This document shows, piece by piece, positions 58,670-64,000 of a stretch of 64,000 nt of DNA; within the stretch, counting starts at the first letter, position 1; every line of letters begins with the position of its first letter. The stretch covers positions 62,001 through 126,000 of the forward strand of contig ASZZ01000002.1 of NCBI GenBank assembly GCA_000430305.1. The letters are read 5' to 3'. Both the position numbers and the translations under genes were made by a program. Below the pieces are notes generated by a model. That model was not told where the DNA came from, searched no databases, and saw nothing but the letters and a program-made list of their open reading frames with translations. This DNA is from Streptococcus mitis 17/34 (GTDB taxonomy: Bacteria; Bacillota; Bacilli; Lactobacillales; Streptococcaceae).

Positions 58670-58816
58670 ATGAAACTGGCAGTTTATATTATCAAAATAA
58701 GTAATCTCCAAGAGGTAGACAAGCTAGAACTTGTGAGACAAGAACGAGAAAATCAGGTCAGAATAGCTGACTCCTTTATAGGCAATGAGAAAGAATTTAT
58801 CAGCTTGAAAGAGTGA
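58670..58816 (+). CDS. Short hypothetical ORF, 48 residues
   Basis: ATG at 58670, reading MKLAVYIIKISNLQEVDKLE, to TGA 58814-58816. No clear ribosome-binding site precedes it, and I do not recognise the family. It lies in a stretch of pseudogenes and may be a fragment of a larger gene. The rest of 58598-58944 shows only a -10-like AAAATGG and a weak AAAAGGAG before the next gene. Confidence 0.25.
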   Translation: MKLAVYIIKISNLQEVDKLELVRQERENQVRIADSFIGNEKEFISLKE

Positions 58817-58944
58817 TAGCAGGTATAAAATACTAATCCTAGAAATAGCATCGAGGATTTTACTATGGTAAAATGGAAAGACGGTCTCAAAAATTCTAAT
58901 CAATCAATCTTGAGAATAGATATTTTTAAAAGGAGTAACAGTCT

Positions 58945-59846
58945 ATGCACGAGAAAACAAAAGCATACCTAGCTGCCTTATCCTTTTCAGCAATCATTGG
59001 ATTTTCTTTTTTATTTACTAAGATTGCTTTAGGTCATGCCAGTCCTCTCACAAACTTAGCGCATCGCTATACAATCGCAGCTTTAGTAATGGTCGTTCTT
59101 CATCAAACCAAACTTATCAAAGTGAGTTTAAGTAGAAAAGATATTCTTTCTATTCTTCCTATGAGTCTTTTCTATCCTCTTCTCTTTTTTATTTTTCAAT
59201 CCTTTGCTTTACAGTATATATCGTCTTCTGAAGCTGGAATTTTACAGGCTCTTGTCCCGATTTTTACTCTCCTTTTAGCATCGGCCTTTCTCAAGGAAAA
59301 GACAAGCTTGCTTCAAAAGTTCTTTTTATTTTTATCCGTAGCAGGAGTAGTTTTTATCTTCCTTAGTAAAGGAGCTAACTTTGGTACTGAGACTGCTAGC
59401 TTTGGCTTTCTCTTGATGTTGGGATCTGTTCTCGCCAATGCAATAAACAATATTCTCAGCAAGTCCAAAGGAGGACGCTATCGGGCTATGGATATGACAG
59501 CTGTTGTGATATTTGTTGGCTTCGTCACCTTTAATACGCTGAGTCTGACCTCGCACTATCTAGATGGCAACATATTAGCTACGTTGCACCGCTCGGACAG
59601 CTTCCTTATCTGCTTTCAATTCTCTATTTGGGAATTTTAGCCTCTATCGTTACTGGTAGTCTCTCTATCTATGCTATTGTTCGACTTGGAGCATCGACCG
59701 TCAGTGTCTTTGCTAATCTTGGAACAGTTTTGACCATTCTAGCCGGATCTCTTATCCTCCACGAACCAATTTATATCTACCATGTAATCGGAGCAACTTT
59801 GATTATTGCTGGAATTTTAGGCATGAATCTGATGAGAAAAAAGTAA
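58945..59846 (+). pseudogene. EamA/DMT-family transporter, frameshifted
   Basis: Drug/metabolite-type permease with ten expected membrane segments and two EamA repeats. The first frame (ATG 58945 after AAAAGGAG) is normal to LDGNILAT, then runs out of frame to a stop at 59640. The last segments (GILASIVTGSLSIYAIV to GMNLMRKK) are open in another frame to 59846. One T added to the TT at 59584-59585 restores a 300-residue protein reading TFAPLGQLPYLLSILYLGI. Substrate unknown. Real loss or a missed base are both possible. Confidence 0.87.
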
Positions 59847-59868
59847 AGATTGCTTAGCAGTCTTTTTC
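59846..59868 (+). terminator. Terminator after the EamA gene
   Basis: AAGATTGC and GCAGTCTT pair with one G-T around a 3-base loop, then TTT. Confidence 0.7.
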
Positions 59869-59995
59869 TTTATCTGATTTATGCAGAAAATTCAAATTTT
59901 TTAATGAAACTAAGTTTAGAAAACGATGATCTTAATATAGCATGATAAAATAGATAAAAAGAATGACACTAGGATAAAGAGGAGAGAGTGTAATA

Positions 59996-60853
59996 ATGAA
60001 GCAAAATGATATTGCTGAAGCTATTGCTTTTTATAATATAGAACCTGAGATGTTGAAACGTCACGTTATAGCAGTCGTAGATTGTGATTTGGTTGTTTAT
60101 CATCGTCCTGGAAACGCAAATAAAGGTCACATTATTTTTTATCATGGAGCTTGTGGCCGTAGTCAGATGTGGGCTCACCAGTATGATGCTTTTGATGGAT
60201 TTGACCTTTACTTTGTCAATGTTAGAGGACAGGGTGAATCACCTATGAAAGTTGGGCTACCCGACTTAGAAGGCGCTGTTCAAGATGTAGATGTTATTTT
60301 GTCCTATTTCCAGCTAGATAAGGTGATATTGGTTGGTCATTCTTGGGGAGGAAATCCACTTCAAGAGTACACCTATCGCCATCCAGAAAGAGTTCTAGCC
60401 TTGATCATGCTAGATAGTTGGGGACAGCATCGTTACCTATCAGATAAAGAGAAAAATCGTATAAAATATAGTCCTCTTATGTATAAAACGATTCCTTGGA
60501 AGATGATTGCAGATAAGAACTCAAAAATGTGTACAGATAATCCTATCACAAGAGAATTAGTCAAGACGGCCATTATAGAAACTGGGAGAGATATTTTTTT
60601 GAACCTTGGAATCACAGGTTTTTTGGCTGTCCATGAGATAGAAGGTTATCAAGGAAATCCTCCCATGCTTTTAGTAAGAGGAGAAAATGATTTTCCCAAA
60701 CACCTAAAAATGATTTACGATGGGATCATTGCCTTAAATCCCAATGCGCGTCAAGTAACGATTTCAGATAGCAAACACCAACCTATGAATGACCATCCTA
60801 AAGAGTTTAATCAGATAGTTGGTGAATTCTTTGAAGAAGTAGTAGTTCTGTAA
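59996..60853 (+). CDS. Alpha/beta-hydrolase
   Basis: A 285-residue hydrolase of the alpha/beta fold. The nucleophile elbow is GHSWGG, preceded by HGACGRSQMW (oxyanion region) and VRGQGES. The acid is probably the Asp in RGENDFPK, and the catalytic His is in DSKHQPMNDHP. No signal peptide. ATG at 59996 after GAGGAGAGAG. Substrate unknown; similar proteins are esterases, lactonases or aminopeptidases. It lies among genes I do not expect next to rimM in pneumococcus. Confidence 0.85.
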   Translation: MKQNDIAEAIAFYNIEPEMLKRHVIAVVDCDLVVYHRPGNANKGHIIFYHGACGRSQMWAHQYDAFDGFDLYFVNVRGQGESPMKVGLPDLEGAVQDVDVILSYFQLDKVILVGHSWGGNPLQEYTYRHPERVLALIMLDSWGQHRYLSDKEKNRIKYSPLMYKTIPWKMIADKNSKMCTDNPITRELVKTAIIETGRDIFLNLGITGFLAVHEIEGYQGNPPMLLVRGENDFPKHLKMIYDGIIALNPNARQVTISDSKHQPMNDHPKEFNQIVGEFFEEVVVL

Positions 60854-60950
60854 GATGAGATTTATCCAACTTGAGAAAATCACTGGAACGTGATAAAATA
60901 AAGGATAAGGATTTTTAATAATTCATTATATAGAATGAGTGGATTTCTTT

Positions 60951-61739
60951 ATGAAGAGATTTGAAGTATCTACAGAAATTGGTAGTCTCTCTGTTACTTA
61001 TCAAAATCAAAAGAAAGTGCTAGTCTGTTTAAGTGGCGCAGGTTTGTTACCAAGTTATGAAAATTTTTCACTGATAATCGAAAAACTTCCTCCCACAATT
61101 GGTTATTTGACAATTGATTTTCCAAACACAGGTAGGAGTCCGATTCATGACCAAGCTGGAAAAGATCTGGATAATCTTGCAGATGCGGTTTATGAAGTAC
61201 TTGAAGAATTAGGGATTTCTGAATATATACTTTGTGCACATAGTTTGAGTGGAATTTTAGCTTGCAAATTGCTTAACAAACCAATTAAGTGTCAGGCTTT
61301 ACTAGCAATCGAACCGACAACTAAAAACGTCATGTTTGCTGATTTTTCAGACAATCCTTATCCAGAAATGGAAGAGCAGGTGAGGTTGATTGAGGAGTGT
61401 GGTCCTGAACTTTATTTTAAGAACTTAACTCAAGAGACATTTAGCCCTGAAACTAATAAAAAAATCTGGGAATTAATGCAAGAAAAGGGCTTAGAGTTGG
61501 AAAATCAAGATCCAGAATTTCAGATATCTGGAGAGATTACTGAGGAAGATTTTGAGAATTTGTCGATAGAATCTCATGTCCCTGTATTTATTTTTTGTCA
61601 GCCTTATAGAGAAAAAGAGTACAAAAAATCAGAATATTGGACTTCCAATACTAAACTCGTTTTAGGAGGTAATCACCATTATTTACAATGGTCAGAATCA
61701 GAAAAAATTGCGACTATTATTCGAGAATTGTCAGAATAA
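60951..61739 (+). CDS. Alpha/beta-hydrolase (second)
   Basis: A 262-residue alpha/beta-hydrolase with nucleophile elbow CAHSLSGI, DFPNTGRSP and a C-terminal His in GGNHHYLQWSE. The frame opens at GTG 60939, but ATG 60951 starts the recognisable domain; both lack a strong ribosome-binding site. It is only distantly similar to the one just upstream and does not look like a simple tandem copy. It ends 30 bases before rimM. Substrate unknown. Confidence 0.8.
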   Translation: MKRFEVSTEIGSLSVTYQNQKKVLVCLSGAGLLPSYENFSLIIEKLPPTIGYLTIDFPNTGRSPIHDQAGKDLDNLADAVYEVLEELGISEYILCAHSLSGILACKLLNKPIKCQALLAIEPTTKNVMFADFSDNPYPEMEEQVRLIEECGPELYFKNLTQETFSPETNKKIWELMQEKGLELENQDPEFQISGEITEEDFENLSIESHVPVFIFCQPYREKEYKKSEYWTSNTKLVLGGNHHYLQWSESEKIATIIRELSE

Positions 61740-61769
61740 GATGGAAAGAAGGAGACTACAGGAGACAAG

Positions 61770-62288
61770 ATGAACTACTTTAATGTTGGGAAAATCGTCA
61801 ATACGCAGGGGTTACAGGGTGAGATGCGAGTCTTGTCTGTGACGGATTTTGCAGAAGAACGGTTTAAAAAAGGGGCTGAGCTGGCCTTGTTTGATGAAAA
61901 AGATCAGTTTGTTCAAACAGTGACTATTGCTAGCCACCGTAAACAGAAGAACTTTGACATCATTAAATTCAAAGATATGTACCATATCAACGCTATCGAA
62001 AAGTACAAAGGATACAGTCTCAAGGTTGCTGAGGAAGATTTAAACGATTTAGATGATGGTGAGTTCTACTATCATGAGATTATCGGTTTGGAAGTCTATG
62101 AGGGAGATAATTTGATTGGAACCATCAAAGAAATCCTGCAACCAGGTGCCAACGATGTCTGGGTGGTCAAGCGAAAAGGCAAGCGTGATTTGTTATTGCC
62201 TTATATCCCACCAGTGATTCTCAATGTTGATATTCCTAATAAACGGGTCGATGTGGAAATCTTAGAAGGGTTAGACGATGAAAATTGA
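61770..62288 (+). CDS. rimM: Ribosome maturation factor RimM
   Basis: Assists 30S head assembly by binding S19. The 172 residues have the N-terminal [18 protein letters not shown], and the PRC-barrel part with [20 protein letters not shown] and [19 protein letters not shown]. It overlaps trmD by 11 bases, the usual pair. Confidence 0.97.
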   Translation: MNYFNVGKIVNTQGLQGEMRVLSVTDFAEERFKKGAELALFDEKDQFVQTVTIASHRKQKNFDIIKFKDMYHINAIEKYKGYSLKVAEEDLNDLDDGEFYYHEIIGLEVYEGDNLIGTIKEILQPGANDVWVVKRKGKRDLLLPYIPPVILNVDIPNKRVDVEILEGLDDEN

Positions 62289-62997
62289 TATTTTAACCCT
62301 CTTTCCAGAGATGTTTTCTCCACTGGAGCACTCAATCGTTGGAAAGGCTCGAGAAAAAGGTCTCTTGGATATCCAGTATCATAATTTTCGAGAAAATGCT
62401 GAAAAGGCCCGCCATGTAGACGATGAGCCCTACGGAGGCGGTCAGGGGATGCTGCTCCGAGCTCAACCCATTTTCGATGCCTTTGATGCTATTGAAAAGA
62501 AAAATCCGCGCGTTATTCTCCTCGATCCAGCTGGAAAGCAGTTTGATCAGGCCTATGCTGAGGATTTGGCCAAAGAAGAGGAACTGATTTTTATCTGTGG
62601 TCACTATGAGGGCTATGATGAGCGCATTAAGACCTTGGTGACAGATGAGATTTCCTTGGGGGACTATGTCTTGACTGGTGGGGAATTGGCGGCCATGACC
62701 ATGATTGATGCGACGGTTCGCCTGATTCCAGAAGTGATTGGTAAGGAGTCCAGCCACCAAGATGATAGTTTTTCTTCAGGCCTTCTTGAATACCCCCAGT
62801 ACACACGTCCCTATGATTATCGAGGCATGGTTGTCCCAGATGTACTGATGAGTGGACACCATGAAAAGATTCGTCAGTGGCGACTGTATGAGAGTTTAAA
62901 GAAAACTTATGAGCGCAGACCGGATTTGTTAGAAAATTATCAACTGACAGCAGAAGAAGAAAAAATGCTGGCAGAAATCACAGAAAACAAAGAATAA
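62278..62997 (+). CDS. trmD: tRNA (guanine-N1)-methyltransferase
   Basis: Makes m1G37 in tRNAs reading codons starting with C, which prevents frameshifts. SPOUT-fold enzyme of 239 residues with [20 protein letters not shown], the Arg-containing [26 protein letters not shown] and the knot motif [17 protein letters not shown]. The start lies within rimM. It is followed by the ATP-cone gene after 11 bases. Confidence 0.98.
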   Translation: MKIDILTLFPEMFSPLEHSIVGKAREKGLLDIQYHNFRENAEKARHVDDEPYGGGQGMLLRAQPIFDAFDAIEKKNPRVILLDPAGKQFDQAYAEDLAKEEELIFICGHYEGYDERIKTLVTDEISLGDYVLTGGELAAMTMIDATVRLIPEVIGKESSHQDDSFSSGLLEYPQYTRPYDYRGMVVPDVLMSGHHEKIRQWRLYESLKKTYERRPDLLENYQLTAEEEKMLAEITENKE

Positions 62998-63008
62998 AGG
63001 AGAAACCT

Positions 63009-63347
63009 ATGCAAGTAATTAAACGTGATGGAGAAATTGCTGAATTTAATCCAGATAAGATTTACCAGGCTATCTTAAAGGCAGCTCAGACTGTATATGT
63101 ATTGACAGATGATTTGCGTCAAAACCTTGCACAAGTTACTAAGAAAGTGGTTTTGGATTTGGAAGAAGCCAAGGTGGAACGTGCTACCATCAGCATGATT
63201 CAGTCTTTGGTTGAGCATCGTTTATTGGGTGCAGGTTACATTACCATTGCTGAACACTACATTTCCTATCGTCTACAACGTGATTTGGAAAGAAGTGGCT
63301 ATGGAGATCATATCGCCGTTCATTTACATTTTGAACAAGTTCGCTAA
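63009..63347 (+). CDS. ATP-cone domain protein
   Basis: A 112-residue protein made almost entirely of one ATP-cone (VIKRDGEIAEFNPDKIYQAI), the nucleotide-sensing domain found in ribonucleotide reductases and NrdR. There is no zinc-finger part, so it is not NrdR. Last gene of the rimM-trmD unit, with AAAGGAG before the ATG. The role is unknown, and a regulator of nucleotide-linked enzymes is only a guess. Confidence 0.8.
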   Translation: MQVIKRDGEIAEFNPDKIYQAILKAAQTVYVLTDDLRQNLAQVTKKVVLDLEEAKVERATISMIQSLVEHRLLGAGYITIAEHYISYRLQRDLERSGYGDHIAVHLHFEQVR

Positions 63348-63388
63348 GAAAAAGAGTGGGATGAAGCAACTACATCTCACTCTTTCTT
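63347..63388. terminator. Bidirectional terminator
   Basis: AAAGAGTGGGATG and CATCTCACTCTTT (one mismatch) around 9 bases, between convergent genes. Confidence 0.88.
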
Positions 63389-63697
63389 AAATCTATTTTT
63401 TTGGGCTGTTTGGACAGTTGAAGGGACAAAGCGAAGACGTTGAATATCGCTTATGCGGATAATACGGCTCACATTTTTGGCAAAATTTTTCACGATAATT
63501 TGCTGGCGTTGCTGATCGTATTTGATGATATCACCTGTAAAACTTGTCTCAGACAAGATAAGATGAACAGCAGTTTGTTTCTGGATAGCCTCTTCAATAG
63601 TGGCTGTAAGGGAGTTGGTTTCAGTCTGGTCAGGTTGGTCATGTCCATTTAAGAAGTCATGTATTTTATCTAGTACTTGCTGGAATTTATGTCTCAT
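63377..63697 (-). CDS. Hypothetical protein, YolD-like
   Basis: A 106-residue basic protein with a middle part (IEEAIQKQTAVHLILSETSFTGDIIKYDQQ) resembling YolD-type or Sm-like small domains that give a beta barrel; the last residues NRFKKE are charged. AGGGAGGCC (GGCCTCCCT on the plus strand) stands before its start. It converges with the ATP-cone gene. Family assignment is weak and function is unknown. Confidence 0.65.
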   Translation of the reverse strand: MRHKFQQVLDKIHDFLNGHDQPDQTETNSLTATIEEAIQKQTAVHLILSETSFTGDIIKYDQQRQQIIVKNFAKNVSRIIRISDIQRLRFVPSTVQTAQKNRFKKE

Positions 63698-63795
63698 ATT
63701 GGCCTCCCTTCTTTTATATCAATATTATATAAAATTTTCCTAAAATCTACAAGATTTTACGAATAAACTAATGAAAGCTAAAAAAGGAGAAGAAA

Positions 63796-64000
63796 ATGGC
63801 AGAATTTACATTTGAAATTGAAGAGCACTTGTTGACTCTTTCTGAAAACGAAAAAGGTTGGACCAAGGAAATCAACCGTGTGAGCTTTAATGGTGCTCCT
63901 GCAAAGTTTGATATTCGTGCTTGGAGCCCAGATCATACTAAAATGGGTAAAGGAATTACCCTCTCAAATGAAGAATTTCAAACCATGGTGGATGCCTTTA
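63796..64000 (+). CDS. YdbC/PC4-like single-strand DNA-binding protein, N-terminal part
   Basis: The first 68 codons of a gene cut by the window end. MAEFTFEIEEHLLTLSENEK and GWTKEINRVSFNGAPAKFDI match the YdbC family of lactic-acid bacteria, with a PC4-type fold that binds single-stranded DNA or RNA; the family is normally about 75-80 residues, so only a few are missing. ATG follows AAAAAGGAGAAG. Confidence 0.85.
   Translation, partial: MAEFTFEIEEHLLTLSENEKGWTKEINRVSFNGAPAKFDIRAWSPDHTKMGKGITLSNEEFQTMVDAF

Noticed and set aside
62332-62760. 142-residue minus-strand frame over trmD
   Set aside because: Antisense to a conserved gene, no independent evidence.

Overview
The window is chromosomal DNA of a low-GC Gram-positive coccus of the Streptococcus mitis group (S. 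mitis / S. pneumoniae / S. oralis). Supporting this are the housekeeping genes (upp, clpP, livJHMGF, ftsEX, holA, sodA, rimM, trmD), BOX and RUP repeats typical of pneumococcus and its relatives, a lic3-type choline teichoic-acid locus (licD3, tarP, tarQ) and the lipoprotein rotamase slrA. A lipoteichoic-acid-synthase (LtaS-type) gene at 15.7-17.9 kb argues for S. mitis or S. oralis, because S. pneumoniae, as far as I recall, lacks one. I see no prophage, CRISPR array, rRNA or tRNA.

Layout. 0-6.1 kb: end of upp, clpP under a CtsR-type operator, ylbG, and the branched-chain amino-acid importer livJ-livHMGF (livM frameshifted), with a CodY-like box in the livJ promoter and a terminator plus BOX element between livJ and livH. 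6.1-6.4 kb: an unusual tandem hairpin repeat. 6.5-14.7 kb: CBS/ACT protein, prfB with its programmed +1 frameshift, ftsE-ftsX, a glucose-type PTS IICBA gene, a phosphodiesterase-like protein and a DEAD-box helicase. 14.7-15.7 kb: gene-poor repeat scrapyard (16-bp inverted repeat, RUP, IS200 remnant, small membrane ORF, BOX debris).

15.7-49.2 kb: LTA synthase (minus strand), an rRNA methyltransferase that may be translated from a leaderless mRNA, the shikimate/aromatic operon (aroD-aroE-aroB-aroC-tyrA-[broken small gene]-ylbF-like-aroA-aroK-pheA) running into an LCP-family gene and then the lic3 teichoic-acid cluster (licD3, two glycosyltransferases, tarP, tarQ; the second glycosyltransferase is frameshifted). 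Next come mecA, hom-thrB, msrAB, an ABC exporter pair (first half frameshifted), an amidohydrolase, rplJ-rplL with an L10 leader, an oxidoreductase-TetR pair with its own operator, a GNAT gene and gdhA. A 39-bp copy of the gdhA tail lies on the far side of the GNAT gene. From memory of S. pneumoniae gene order, this 33-kb block sits elsewhere in that chromosome, so the window contains rearranged segments.

49.4-64 kb: pyrD (class 1A), holA, sodA, yutD-like, rlmN, vanZ-like, an ABC-F ATPase, slrA, an uncharacterised gene, rpsP-khpA, a decaying accessory stretch (dead MazG-like gene, frameshifted EamA transporter, two alpha/beta hydrolases), then rimM-trmD, an ATP-cone protein, a small hypothetical and the start of a YdbC/PC4-like gene.

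No single new system stands out. The points that most deserve a second look are the covarying hairpin array after livF, the LTA synthase alongside the choline-teichoic-acid genes, four genes each broken by loss of one base from a short homopolymer (real decay or sequencing error), the gdhA tail duplication, and the probable leaderless methyltransferase mRNA.
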